Source: Tamarix chinensis
Taxonomy: Eukaryota > Streptophyta > Magnoliopsida > Caryophyllales > Tamaricaceae
Direction: 5' to 3'
DNA: 64,000 nt
Assembly: GCA_030549775.1 (NCBI GenBank)
Contig: CM060174.1
Location: 28,834,117-28,898,116 of the forward strand
Positions within the stretch are counted from its first letter, which is position 1, and each line of letters starts with the position of its first letter. The position numbers and the translations under genes are program-made. A model generated the notes under the pieces. That model ran no database searches. It had not been told where the DNA came from and saw only the letters and a list, made by a program, of their open reading frames with translations. This document shows positions 48,755 through 62,503 of this stretch, one piece after another.

Positions 48755-48762
48755 TATAAATA
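48755..48762 (+). promoter_or_regulatory. TATA box of the giant LTR
   Basis: TATAAATA lies after a long C-rich stretch and about 1.07 kb inside the LTR, and is followed by CCCCCTCCTGAACGGCC. The same TATAAATACCC occurs in the old copy at 2237. It is the probable start of the retrotransposon transcript. Confidence 0.6.
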
Positions 48763-49407
48763 CCCCCTCCTGAACGGCCACAACAAGTCCTCCCGTTGGA
48801 CCTTGCTGAAACTCTGTTCCGCCGCCGCCATATCAAACGTCCGTTCCGCCGCCTCTAGCAACCGCCGCGACCACCGCCACGTGCCAAAACACTCCTTGCA
48901 CCACCCTCCACGCAACCAAACCATCCCTGTTTCCCTTCCTGCTCCGCATGAACCACCACAATCGTGCGAAGGGGCCACCCCGAAAAATGCCACTGCCACC
49001 TTGCGCCACCCTCTACCACCACCTCCGCCGTAATTAGCCCCCATTCCACCTCCCAAAGTGACCAGCAGGTCATCCCCTACCTGGCCATACCATCTTTGCT
49101 CCCTGCCTCCCTCTCCTTCTACCTCCCCCTTTTTCCATCTCTCTCCACCACCCTCGGCTGCCGTCGTCGCCGCCGCGCGCCGCCACCCCTTGCCACGCCA
49201 CCACCCTCATTCCACTCCCCTTCACCTGCTACTTCTCCCCCCACCTCAAACTTCTCTTTTCCTCCTACCATCCAGCCCCCACCTTGATCTTTTCCCTTCT
49301 CTTCCTCCTCTATCGCCGCCGCCGTCGCCGCCACGCGCCGCCGCCGGACCACCACCGACCCTAGGTGGTTATCCACTCATCCAAACCCTAATACCCCTTA
49401 TATATAA

Positions 49408-49990
<583 letters not shown>

Positions 49991-50589
49991 CTATTTTTCT
50001 ATAGTTAGCATGAACATTTTTATGATAAGAATAGGGCTAACGGGTCTAATAATATAAGTGTAACAATAGGTATTAAAAATAAACATATTTTGACTACTAA
50101 TATCTAGTATACAAATTCTAAAGTAAAAACCCTAGTTTTTGTATAAAACCCTTTTTAGTAATAAAAACCCTAACCTTAAACTAAAATGAGGATTGATAGT
50201 AATTATAAGGGAAACTAATACTTAGCATTTTCCCCTTTTATAGGTAACCCCGACCAAAGCCCTAAGGATTTAGAGGAGCGTGCTCCAAGCCCGGCGTCGC
50301 CTTAGGTAAGGACGAAGCTAATGGCCTTGTGCTATGTGTGACGTGGATGTGTTTGATGTTGTGTATGCCATGTTGTGCCATGTATTATATGATTTGTGTA
50401 TAACTTGTCTTATGTGTAGTGCAGCTTGGAGATTGAGGTATGTTGTATGTGCTTCCGTGACATGAGCATGACATTTATATGTATGATGTTTATGATGTAA
50501 TATGTTATGACCCACTAGGACATGTATGTTAGGATAAAAGGTAATATGAGTTGGGAACCATCATGGGAGTCTTGAAGTTTGTAAGGTGG

Positions 50590-51300
50590 GATTAGGGTTC
50601 ATATGGTGGCATAATTGTTCGTATGGTGGTACTAATGATTTCGTAGTGGTATTAATGGCTTATGGTGGTATTATGATTTTATGGAGGCATTAATGTGGTA
50701 TGGTGGTATTTGTGTTTTTATGGAGGTATTAATGTTGTATGGTGGTATTTGTGATTTATGGAGGTATTAATGTTGTATGGTGGTATTAGGGTTTGCATGG
50801 CGGTATTAGGGTTTGTATGGTGGCATAAATGTTCGCATGGTGGTACTAATGATTTCATAGTGGTATTAATGGCTTATGGCGATATTCGGGTTCGTATGGT
50901 GGTATTGTGATTTTATGGAGGTATTAATGTTGTATGGTGGTATTTGTGATTTTATGGAGGTATTAATGTTGTATGATGATATTTGTGATTTTATGGAGAT
51001 ATTAATGTTGTACGGTGGTATTAGGGTTTGTATGGTGGTATTAGGGTTTGCATGGTGGTATTAGGGTTTGTATGGTGGTATTAATATTCGTATGGCGGTA
51101 TTAACGATTGTATAGGGGTATTAATGACTTATGGTGGTATTAGGGTTTGTATGGTGGTATTAATATTCGTATGGCGGTATTAACGATTGTATAGGGGTAT
51201 TAATGACTTATGGTGGTATTAGGGTTTACATGGTGGTGTTATGGGTTGTATGGTGGTATTAATGTTGGTATGGCGGTATTAGGGTTTTGCATGGGAGTTA
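50590..51300. repeat. TATGGTGGTATT minisatellite
   Basis: About 35 imperfect units built on TATGGTGGTATTA alternate with GGGTTTG, ATGTTG or TGTGATTT spacers. A longer identical pair (GGTATTAATATTCGTATGGC at 51078 and 51159) shows recent block duplication. The other 5-kb copy lacks this array. Confidence 0.88.
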
Positions 51301-51664
51301 TTGATCGTATGGAATCAGGGTTTGGAGTGATTAACTCTGGGGCGTTGTGATTAAGTAGGGATGGAGTAACCAATTGTGACTATTGAGGATAATTAAGGTT
51401 TGGGATGGCTGAGTACGGTGGTTATGGTTAAGTAGGGATGAGAGTGGTTAACCACGGGTTGGTGTGGACAATTGGGGTTGGTTATGACTGCTTAGAGTTG
51501 TTTGGCGTTATCATGTGTATTATCGATTAAGGGGTGGTTATGAACGCGGAATTTTATTGGTTGTGATGTGTAAAGCATAAAGAGAATGAGTTATGTGTAT
51601 CCTTGGTGAAAACCTTTTGAATAAGATATGTTAAGACATTAACTACTTATAGAGAAAGATGTTG

Positions 51665-51998
51665 AGCCGGACCCAGACCGGTCCACCGACAAATAATAGT
51701 GGCAGGGTATGTTACCCTCGTGACCGGTCCACCGGCTATAATAGTGGCAGGGCATGGCCCTCGTGACCGTTCCACCGGCTATAATAGTGGGGGATTCCGT
51801 GCTCAACAAACTAATCAGAATAATGATAAGACATGGGAAGGATACGAATATTTACAGTGGAGCACCTTGTGAGTTGGGGCCAGACCGGTCCACCGGCAAA
51901 TAATAGTGGCAGGGTACGTTACCCTCATGACCGGTCCACCGGCTATAATAGTGGCAGGGCATGGCCCTCGTGACCGTTCCACCGGCTATAATAGTGGG
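51665..51998. repeat. Two-level array of dyad motifs near the LTR 3' end
   Basis: Two blocks (51665-51790 and 51881-51998), 216 bp apart, each hold three units of about 43 bp. Each unit has GACCGGTCCACCGG followed by CTATAATAG or AAATAATAG. CCGGT-CC-ACCGG and CTAT-A-ATAG are both palindromic. In both blocks the third unit has the same change (GACCGTTCC), so whole blocks were duplicated after the units had diverged. Confidence 0.9.
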
Positions 51999-52825
51999 GT
52001 TCCCGCACTCACACGGACTATTAAAGAATATGTGTGGAATGAACGTATTATTATTAATGAGAAATAAGAATAAGCCACCGGAAAGTATTCGGACCTTATC
52101 TTGCTGGTTATCGCATGTTGTCTATATGATTGTGCTATGTACGTTATGTTGTATGATTGTATGCTTGGCCTTAGCGCACCAACGCCCTTACTCATTATTG
52201 GACCCATACTGATACTACCTTGATTGACTGGGTCCTGTGATGATCCACCAATGGTGGGGAGCAGACCTCCTGTGCAGGTCTTCGATCGGGTACTATTTGG
52301 GGTGGATGGCTTGACTTGAGTGAGTAGGTGATCCGGATACTCACCCTTTCTGGGAGTTTCTTTGTTAGCTATATTTTGTATTAAAGAAAAAAATATTATG
52401 GGGTTGTAATCCTAAATCATATTCAAACTTCTGTTGGACTTATATCTTATTAATGATCTATGATAATGTCGTTTTGCGTTTTATGATACTTTGTACTTAT
52501 TGATGATCGGATTTAGCCTTAGCACTTAGTACCGGAACGGTAGGAATGAACCGGTCTGGTACTAAGTGTGGCGGTAATATCCCCAAGTTTACAGCTTTAA
52601 ATTCTTTCGCTTCCACTAAACCTTTGATTTAAACGAAATTTTTCAGGAGTGAAATTTGGGGGTGTTACACTAACAAAGCTATTGACGGTGAGCAAGTTCG
52701 AGCACTACTTGGACTTGGTTGGTGTTTGTATACCATGAGGGCCTTTTGGGGCCCAGGGGTTTTTACAGATGGTTTTTTGTGTTCCTGGTGCTATCTACTT
52801 TAAATATGTCATAAAGGTGGAGAAT

Positions 52826-53491
52826 TGTGAGCTTGTGACTCGTATTTGGTGTGTAGAATAGCTTGGATTGGTGTGTAAAGTGTTTAAGAGGAATTTGGAG
52901 TAGAGCTGTGAGATTTTCTGGAAAGATGTGAATATTTTACCTTAAATAAAATAGAATTTGGGAATGTACTAAACATAAAAGTTATAGATCTTTTTGTTAG
53001 CTTTCCAAAGTATCAAGAATTAGCTCGATCGGAGGTGAGATGAAGAAGTTGTAGCCGAAATACTAAAGACCATCAAAGTTGGAAAGAAACACAGGGGGCC
53101 GTGTTTATGAAACATGATCTGTGTTTTTAATCAAGAAAATGTGTTCTATTTCCGTGTTTATTAACATGGTCCATGTTTTTTGGTTTTTTCGCTCCGCCTT
53201 GGTTTTCGCTAATGATAGTTTCACATAGTATAAATACCATGCGATTAGAACCCTAATCGAAAAGCGAACACTGTCTTCTTCTCCTATTGAGTTCTATTGT
53301 AATTTCTTGATGAATTGAGTGATTTAAGTGAGAATTTCTTTGATTCTTTGTAATTACAATTACTTCACATCAATAAGATCATCTGTTTCCCCAATCTGTG
53401 TTCTTGAGTGTTTTTTCTCTTCTCAATTATTGTGTGTTCTAATTTATTCTAATTAGATATTATTTTTCCGAATTGGTATCGATCCACAACA
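52826..53491 (+). repeat. 3' LTR of the copia element
   Basis: It is 666 bp, starts TGTGAGCTTGTG and ends GATCCACAACA, and is followed by the CATTA duplication. It differs from the 5' LTR at many positions, so this insertion is old relative to the young chromovirus. Confidence 0.92.
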
Positions 53492-53822
53492 CATTATCTC
53501 TTTACACACCTACTTAAATCCCATGATAGGTAAGTTGCGTCCTTGTTGGATCAAATATTTCATTAAAACTAATATTTTATCTTTTTCTTCCTTACAGGAT
53601 AAAGATGATCATCATGGGGAAGGATTTGGTGAAGTAGCTCTCAAGTGGATATATCCACCTCGAACGAGAAAAACTGAGATCATGTCAGGCTGAAACATAA
53701 AAGCAAGCGCTACTTAGGAGGTAGCCCAATGTCATAAGGGAGTTTTCTATCCTCTAGTTATTTATTTATTTATTTAGTTTTTATCTCCATACTTTAAAGT
53801 ACATGTTTTCTTAGTTGTTTAC

Positions 53823-53862
53823 ACATTGAGGACAATGTGTGATTTAAGTGTGGGGGTGTGTG
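53823..53862 (+). promoter_or_regulatory. Internal purine tract of the Athila-like element
   Basis: ACATTGAGGACAATGTGTGATTTAAGTGTGGGGGTGTG is the wording that usually precedes an Athila 3' LTR, but here the LTR starts almost 7 kb later, about 1.8 kb once the solo LTR is removed. A second copy of the motif stands directly before the 3' LTR. Confidence 0.6.
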
Positions 53863-54548
53863 TTTTATGTGTTTGTCAAGTAAAAAAAAATTGTTTAGAG
53901 TTTTTAGAGTGTTTAGTATTTTTAGAGTTGTAGGAGCTCTAATTAGTCAATGAGGAATATATCTTTGAAATCTAACAAAAAGATAATCATAAAACTGAGA
54001 TAAAGCAAGTGGAGATTTTTTATTTTAATTTGGATATAGGGTACACATATCTACGTGTCTAAATGTGAATGGGGAAAGAATATGTATGATTGTCTAATCA
54101 CCGACATGGCATGTTGAGATTCATCACATTCCTCAGTGAGCTTTTGAACCATATGTACCTTCTTTTTCTAAGAGAATTTACACAAAATCGTCTACTTTTC
54201 TTGGCATTCAAAATTTCTTTGTAAACCTCATATATGTTTAATTGCTTTGATCAAATTATTTGCCATGGATCTTATAATGGACTATAGAGATTACTAGAAC
54301 TTACTCTTGTGCTAGTCAAAGCTTATAGTTAAAACATGCTCTGATTGAAAAAATGATAAAGGCAATTTAGGATTTTCCACCACGTGACCAATAGTTTAAA
54401 CCTAATTTGTATATACATGGTGTACACCCCATAGAAACCCTTTGAGCCTATACAAGAAACATATATTTTTCTTCATTACCCACATTGAATAACCTTCGGG
54501 CCTTAATATCCTTACCCTTGCTTAAAGTTAGTGGAAGGAAATTGAACT
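53863..54548. other. 3' non-coding part of the Athila-like element, first piece
   Basis: No gene is seen. The stretch continues at 59692 after the inserted solo LTR. Confidence 0.55.
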
Positions 54549-55375
54549 GTTATTGTAACACCCCCAAATTTCACTCCTGAAAATTTTTTTTTGAAATATT
54601 AAAGCGGAAGCTAGGAGCGAAATTTGGGAAATGTTACCGCCACATCTAACACAAGATAAATGTCAACCATCTATATCTTATTAGATGCAAGGCTAAAACC
54701 TATCAACAATTATATCCGAATTTTAAAAGCACAATAGCGTTACGAGAAATTAAAAGTCAATTACAAAATCCTTGGAAATTTAAACACAACACTTGTAACT
54801 TCGAAAGATGAATACAATTAAACAAAACAAATCTCGAAGAATAAATATCCGGATCGCCTACTCACTCAAGTCAAGCCTTCCACCCGAAGATAGTACCCGA
54901 TCATAAACCTGAACAGGAAGTCTGCTCCCCACCATCGGTGGATCATCACAGGACCCATTCAATCAAGGTAGTATCAGTACGGGTCCAATACTGAGTAAGT
55001 CCCACTACCCTATCTTATAGGAGATATATCATCAAGTGCATATTAAACCCGGGTACAACACGTTGAAACAATATCATGCATATACACAACCCACAGCATG
55101 AATCTTACCATACACCTAGAGTAACACATTAAAACATATGTAACATCGTATTAAAACATATAAGCATGGTATAACCGAGATGTAAAGTGGCTCATACGCC
55201 TCAGGTAGGAATAATCCATATTATTAAAATTCAATACGTGGCATACTCACGTAAGCAGCATGTAGTAATACAGATAGTAAAAGCTGGCCATGGTCCAATT
55301 AGACTTATTCTTTATTCTCATTAATAATATGTTCATTCCACACATATTCTTTAATAATCCATGTAAGTGCGGGAG

Positions 55376-56050
55376 CCCCACTATTATAGCCGGTGGACCA
55401 GAAATCAACACTCAGGGCAGAACGCCTCTGACCACTATTATAGCCGGTGTACCGGAAATAAACACGCAGGGCAGAACGTCTCTGACCACTATTCTTACCG
55501 GTGGACCGGACTGGCCCCGACTTACATGGTGTTTCACTCTAAGTACTTAGTATTTTCCCATGGATTACTTCATTCGTATTCATTCAACGCATTCTTCATT
55601 AGTCCATGTGAGTGCGGGAACCCCACTATTATAGCCGGTGGACCGGAAGATATACGCACAGGGCAGAACGCCTTTGATCCACTATTATAGCCGGTGGACC
55701 AGAAAATAAACGCACAGGGCAAAACGCCTCTAATCCACTATTATAGCCGGTGGACCGGATCACGGCCCCGACTCACATGGTGTTTCACTTTAAGTACTTA
55801 GTATCTTTCCCATGGATTAACTTATTCATTTGATTTGTTGAGCACGAGATCCCCCACTATTATAGCCGGTGGACCAGAAGATAACGCACAGGGTAGAACA
55901 CCTCTGATCCACTATTATAGCCGGTGGACCGGAAAATAAACGCACAGGGCAGAACGCCTCTGATCCACTATTATAGCCGGTGGACCGGAAAATAAACGCA
56001 CAAGGCAGAACGCCTCTGATCCACTATTATAGCCGGTGGACCGGATCACG
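55376..56050. repeat. Three blocks of CCACTATTATAGCCGGTGGACC units
   Basis: Blocks at 55376-55510 (three units), 55620-55765 (three units) and 55851-56050 (four units) are separated by spacers sharing CTAAGTACTTAGTAT and CCATGGATTA. Units are about 56 bp in the last block, with AACGCACAGGGCAGAACGCC between dyads. This is the complement of the array at 51665-51998. Confidence 0.9.
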
Positions 56051-59000
56051 GGCTCGGCTCAACATCTTTCGCTTTACGTAATTAATGTCTTATCCGTGTC
56101 TTATTGAATCACATCACACCCTTGACATGCATGCAGTTGATACTCTACTTCTTTCCCCTCTAGAGGGATCGTCCCGTATTTTGAGACTCGTACCTCTTCT
56201 CACAACTGACATCCATCCCCCGTAGACTTAGGCATAGTGGCATATAGTAAGGCACAATCTCCAAGAATATAGGCCATCCCAACACATATGATATCAACTC
56301 CACATGTCCTCATCCCTCTAGGGTTCCTCCTCGGAGACCCTAATCAGGCCTATGTGGCCCAACTCTTTCTTACTTACCCAAACGTTACTTTGTTCTCTAT
56401 CTCGCACCTCATTTTTATTAGGAAATTCCCCAAATGTATTACTTTATCTCCCAAGTCCGCGTGTGACCGACAAGACCCTAGTAGGCCACGCCAAACCCAT
56501 ACTCATCCTTTATATAAGTGAGTCCTTGCTCTCAACCCCATACTCCATCCTTCCTTGATCATTTTTACCCTTGTACCCTTCAAATTCCTCATTTTCTCTC
56601 AAAACCCTAATTGGGTCCCTTAGACACCCTTACATCGACCCACGTAGAATTTTGCACCCAAGTCTCCAATGGACCCATAACTTTGACATTATCTTATTTA
56701 CTTCCTAAATCAACTTTCCTCATGTAAGATTCATCCCCATGCAGACTTTAAATACTCCATGCAGACTCCCCAACACACACTTACTCGCAAAACCCTAATC
56801 AGGTCTCTTATGCACCAACACACGTACTATTTTCATACCAAGTCTCCAATCACTCTAAGACTCTCCAAAACTCTTACTTACAACCCAAATCAACTTTTCC
56901 CATATAAGGATCATGCTCATTCAAGATCTAGTTCCCCCCCATACAAACTTCCCAAACGTCCACTTTCCCATGTTCTTTTATTATCATTTCATGCTACCAA
57001 AACCCTAGCATGCATGTCCTAGAGGGTCATATCATGTCACAACTTGTAGCACATCCACATTAACACATAACAAGAGCGATCACAAAGGCATACCTTGAAT
57101 CCAAACTGTGCTACACATAAAATAGGTAAGGTAACAACATGTAAAACACGACATATAATCATACGAGGCATCCAAGACATACAAGTCACATAACACGTAG
57201 GAACCTTAGCCACATCCTTGCGAAATATCCATAAGTAGAGGTAAGTCGAGACTTACCTGGATCCAAAGCTAGCTAAGCGAGATAAGAGGGAGAGAGATCA
57301 CTAGGTCGTGGATCCACGATAAAGCTTTCCTAGATCCGATAGAAATCGAAAAACTAAATTAGAAACTATCCTATCAATCAATAATTCACATACTCTAATT
57401 AAATAAACACAAACAACCCAAATGATCTTTCTTAGAAAATGTGACCAAAACTAAGAACTTAAAAGCATAGATTTATTAAGATTTAAGGTTAAAACTAAAT
57501 CAAAACGGATTAATACAAATATCACTTGGGACATTTCAACTTACTTTGGAAAGCCCGAGAAAGAATAATCGATCATAAGTTAATTTATCGAAAATAACTT
57601 ATTTATGAGGTTTTACAACTAAATAGGTAACCTAACCATTTACATAGAAACAAATCCAAACCGATTAGGTTAAAATAGAATTTAAATGATTTAAAACCCA
57701 AAGATAGAATTCGATTAGATAAAATACACATAGCAAAATCAATTTTATAAAATCATCCCCGAAAATTAGGGTTTTAAAGCCCACGACACAAACTCAAGTA
57801 ATTAAATTTAATCAATTCAAATTAAAGGTATTAGAAAGCAATTAATACTATTTCAACTATTTCTATACATTTAATTTTAGAAAAATAACAATACAAGTAA
57901 TCGATTTCATAATTTCACTTGAAATTTAGGGTTTTAGGCCAAAAAATACAATTCATTAAAATTCTATAAATTTAATCAAATTGAATGTTTAGAAATGCAA
58001 TTAAACACATTTTATAACATATCAAATAATCAATTGCTCAAAACCAATAAAAGAAATATGTAATTTCGCACAATTAGGGTTTTTGAGCCCGAAATGCAAA
58101 TCCGATCAATCCTTGCCAAAACATATCAATTGACAGTTCGAAAATGTAATTAAACATATTATAATGTAATTTATATAGTCAATTGAATAAAATATCCCTA
58201 TTACCCAAACCAATTTAAACCCGCAGGAGTTTTGACCTAAAAATCCAATTCCAATCAATTACGCACAATTTTCCCAAATCAACACTTCCAATATAAAATT
58301 AAATACATTTTAAACAATATTATAAAATCAATTGAGCGAAACGGCTCAATTATGCAACCCAATTTCATTACACCCAAAATTTGACCTAGGAATCAAATTC
58401 CGATAAAATCTGCATAAATTTCTCAAATTGACGGTTCCAAAATGAAATTGGATACATCTTAAAACATATTGTATAATCAATTTGTCCAAAATCGCAAAAA
58501 CGGACGGATCCGAAAAAATTCGAGCATAACCCGGCCAAAAATCCAATTTTTCCAAAATCCCAACACAACCACACAATTAACCTATCCAAATCAATCTTAC
58601 AGCACATATATACATAATCAAACAATCAATTTAGCTTTTTATAAGCTAATTCATACCCAATTAATCAAAATAAGGGTTAGGGTTTATCGGAAATTATACC
58701 AAACGAAAACCGATAAATCGGGGCAAAGGAAGGCCGGGGAAGCTTCGTGGGAGGCTGGGGGTGGCTCGCCGGTGGTCAGCCAGGCTCGCTGGTGACCGGG
58801 CGGTGGTGCGAGCTGCGCGGTCCCTGCTATGGTTGTTTGCTGCTGCTGTGCACCGTTGCTGCTATTGCCGTGGCTACTGTGTGCGGCTGCTCGTGGTTGG
58901 TGGCGGTTGGCTGTAGCTGCCGCTGGCCGACAAAGGAGAAGCATGGAGGAGGAGCTGGGGAGATGGAGAGGGGTGAGGGAGGTCGGCTAGGGTTAGTGTT

Positions 59001-59090
59001 AGGGTTGCGAGACAAGGGGGTCGGGGAAAGGGAAGAGAGAAAGAAAAAGAAGAGAGGGGGTGCCAGTCGGGGCTGGAGTGCGGGTTTTTT

Positions 59091-59098
59091 TTTATATA
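59091..59098 (-). promoter_or_regulatory. TATA box of the minus-strand giant LTR
   Basis: The minus strand reads TATATAAA about 590 bp inside the LTR, then a purine run and the GC-rich leader. Distance and context match the old copy at 2237. Confidence 0.5.
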
Positions 59099-59691
59099 AA
59101 TACACATAAAATAAAATACTAAAAATATAAAAATATCATTAGAAGATTTTATATAAAACTTATTTAACGAAAATTTATTTCGAACGGATCCGAAGGCTTA
59201 AAATTAATAAAAAAGCTATATAAAGAATTTCAGAAACATTTTTGGAAGAATTTACTGACAAACATAAAAATTTATATTATTTACAGAAATACATTATAAG
59301 ACCCCGAAATAATATTTAAAACATATAATGAAATATTTAAGTCAAATTCTAATAAACCGAGATTAATTCAAATAATTTCCGAAACCAATTTTCCACAAAC
59401 TAAAAAGCGTAGAACGGAAGAAAATTAATTTAAAAAAGAAATTCTTAAATAAGTTTCGAAAACATTTTTAATTTAAACTTCCCGGAAATGTTACATTCAA
59501 TTAATTAAAACGTCGATAAAATATTACTTCCCGAAAATGATTAATTACATTCAATCATGAATTCGAAATCGTAGATAAATCCATAAAACGAATCGAATTT
59601 AAAATAATTACTTGTTTACATCAAATTACGCTAATAAAATCATTAAACTTAATAAATCTGGGTTTTAAAAAATACGGGGTATTATAGTTAT

Positions 59692-60745
59692 AGATATAAA
59701 GAGTGGTTGTGTATGTGGAAGAAATATATGTATTTATGTGAAGAAAGGGGATTGGTTATGTTTGGTGGAGAAAAAAATTACTAAAAAAATTAAAAAAAAA
59801 GAATAAAATAATTGAAAATTATCAAAAAGAAAAAAGAAAAAATGTTAGGATATAAGGAAGAGAGGGAGTTATGGAGATGATGTTGATAAAGTTCTATTCA
59901 TGTTACATTTTATTGTGAAGGTGGAGAGGTGTATCATTAATCATTGATGTGGAGTTATGCTTATATTTCATCAAATTATTAGATTCCACTAGTTTTTGAT
60001 CTTTTTAACACCATAATCCTAAAATACTCCTTACCCTTCTTTACCTTAAACCCTATTATAACCAATAGGTAATTCCTATTTGATTCTTGAGATAAGTAGC
60101 CTTTGATCTGATGGAGATTAGTCACAAGAGTTAAGCATATGGTTCGGTCTATTTGGCGAGTATTTGATATCTTTCATGAGGTTTTATCTACAAGAACATG
60201 AGCCTTCTTTGTTTATATATGTGATTCATTTGTTATCTTTATCATTTTATCTCACATACATGAGTGTTTCTATACATTTGTAGCCATGAATCTAAGAGAA
60301 AAAAAATAGAGGGTATTGATAGTGAGGATGAATCTTGATGTGACTAAGGTGTGGTAGATCTTCATCCATAATATTGATCTATTCAAACCTGTCATGTTTA
60401 TGTGTGAACCATATGTTGAAATTGATCCTTTAAATCTCCCAATGCTGAATCTTGATTGATTGATAATCTTGATGTATGAAAATAAGAGATTTTGAGACAA
60501 AAATGGTTAAGGGTGTTAGGTGTGGTTTTATTTTATTTCATTTCTCTGTGAGTTTGTGGATATATCATCTGCGAAATCCTCACAAGGCCTTACTTGTCCT
60601 CGATGGATGACCTAAGGGTTTGAAGGGCTTATTGTATATGCTAAGTGTAATCGTGAGACCTATGAAAGTGGCTAGTTAATTTAATTTTATTTGTTTAGAG
60701 TAATAACTTTCTTGAGGACAAGTAAGAAGTTAAGTGTGGAGGTGT
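59692..60745 (+). other. 3' non-coding part of the Athila-like element, second piece, with purine tract
   Basis: No coding frame is supported. TTGAGGACAAGTAAGAAG, then TTAAGTGTGGAGGTG at 60711-60745, is the purine tract directly before the 3' LTR. Confidence 0.7.
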
Positions 60746-62108
60746 GATAAATTCATATTTTGACACATTTTATACCCTTATAATCTTAGTTTTTAGTATT
60801 TTAATTATGTAATATAGGTGAATAATTATGCTTTTATGCTTAAGTGATACTAATTGCATAAATATTATTATTTAAGCTAAAATGATATAAATTAAATAAA
60901 TTTAGAGTATAATATTATTTATAAATTTTTATTAATTTTATTTTTTAGGTTTTATATTTAAATAAAAGAAAATAAAAAAAAGAAACTAGATCTTTGGACC
61001 AACGACCGAAGGCCTAAAGGCTCGTAACAAGAAGCAGGCCAAACGGAGTGCAGCAGGCCTCGACGCATAGCAAGATATGATGAATGAAAATAAAAAAGGA
61101 GCAAGGGCTGATGTGGCATGGAAAAACGAAAAATAAAAGGGAGGCACGATCATTAGGTTACCTCAGCCGCCAGGCGTGAAGAAACAGAGCGCCACATGAA
61201 ACATGTAAAGTCAGTAGGGATAATGTGGAAAGGAGGCTGCCGCACAAGAATAAATAAGAGCCAATGCACATAATAAGAAGCAGAGAAGGGAGAGCCTTCA
61301 AAGGCTTGGATGCTCAAGGGGAGAGAGGCTCGGTAGAGCCACAGGAAAGAAAGAAACAAATAGTGGAGCACAAATAATAAAGGATGAGAACCGCATAGAA
61401 TTCAAGGAGAAGAACAACAACCTTCAGCCCCATCAGCCGTTAGCCAGAAAGAAAAAGAAAAAGAAATAAAATAGTTGCACAGAATTCAACGCCAAAAAAG
61501 AAGAAAAATAAGGAAAGAAATTTACTTGGTAGAATCTATTTCAGATAAAATTAATTTTTATGTAAATAAATTCTTGATCTTTTATTTATAATTAATTTTG
61601 GTTATTTCTTTCTCTATTTTTAATTGATATTTTAGATATATATTTCTATGTAATTAATTCAATAATTATGGTTGGCTGAATATTTATTTCTAGGGAATAA
61701 ATTGAAATCCTAGATTAGGGTTTGAGATATAATTTTATTTTCTTTATTTCATGAGATTGTTCATTGACTCTATTTTAATTTCTATAGTTTATATTTATAA
61801 TTCTGTCAAGTATAATTTATTTGGTGCATGCCTTGTTCTGGTTTTCTCATAAGTGATAGTATGTAGGATTATTTACCTGCTGAGTGGTCATATAAATATA
61901 CTAGAGTTTATATGTATAAATTGCAGCTAGGTTATATAACAATTCATCTAATATTTTTGTGATTCTAATCGAAGTAGTAAAACGTTTTGATATGTGTGGG
62001 TGAGGGAAAGGAAATATAACTAGACATGCTTTGTGTAATTGTTTGGATACTTAAATTGACAACCTTCCAATTACACGTAATGCATTAAATCTAGTTTAAA
62101 TATAGGAG
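60746..62108 (+). repeat. 3' LTR of the Athila-like element, cut by a CACTA insertion
   Basis: It starts TGATAAATTCATATTTTGAC and aligns with 39980-41331. At 62108 the match ends exactly after AAATATAGGAG, where the 5' LTR continues TCGCTTG and this copy continues CACTACAAAA. Confidence 0.9.
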
Positions 62109-62127
62109 CACTACAAAATAATTAACT

Positions 62128-62503
62128 TTTTCCAACAGGCCTTATCTGTTGGTAAAAGCCATATTTCTGTTGGCAAAAGTTTTTACCAACAGATATTTTT
62201 TTGTGACAAATCTATGGGTAAAAACTCTGTGCTTAAAAGTTTTACCCACAGATACATAAGATCTGTTGGTATTAGTTGCTTATACCCACAGATATTTATC
62301 TGTTGGTAAAATTTATACCCACAATTATATCTGAGAGTAAAAGTATTAACCATAAAATGATATCTGTGACTAAAAGTATTGTCCACAAAACAATATCCGT
62401 GACTACAAGTATTGTCCACAAAACAATATCTGTGACTAAAACTATTACCCACAAAAGAAAATCTGTGACTAAAAGTAGTATCCACAAAATTATATCAGTT
62501 GCT

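Larger units (their letters stand above)
54554..59686 (-). mobile_element. Giant solo LTR (5133 bp), minus orientation
   Basis: On the plus strand it begins TGTAACACCCCC and ends GGGGTATTATA, with the target duplication GTTAT exact at 54549-54553 and 59687-59691. The start at 54554 is the complement of the 3' end of the LTR at 47687 (TTTGGGGGTGTTACA). The same tandem motif array lies near that end, and the TATA box and C-rich leader near the other. Its 5' end has mutated from TG to TA. There is no internal duplication of the ends, so it is a solo LTR. The frames at 58684-59109 translate the GC-rich leader and are not genes. Confidence 0.88.

Noticed and set aside
48313..49376. Several overlapping Pro/Ser/Arg-rich frames on both strands
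   Set aside because: They lie in the GC-rich leader region of a solo LTR. Frames open in parallel and show no family motif.
55376..56050. CRISPR-like array (repeats with spacers)
   Set aside because: Repeats and spacers are both repeated, the array lies in a plant LTR, and no cas-like genes are present. It is a minisatellite.
58684..59109. Frames of 77-120 codons on both strands
   Set aside because: This is the same GC-rich LTR leader in the minus-strand copy, with the same reasoning.
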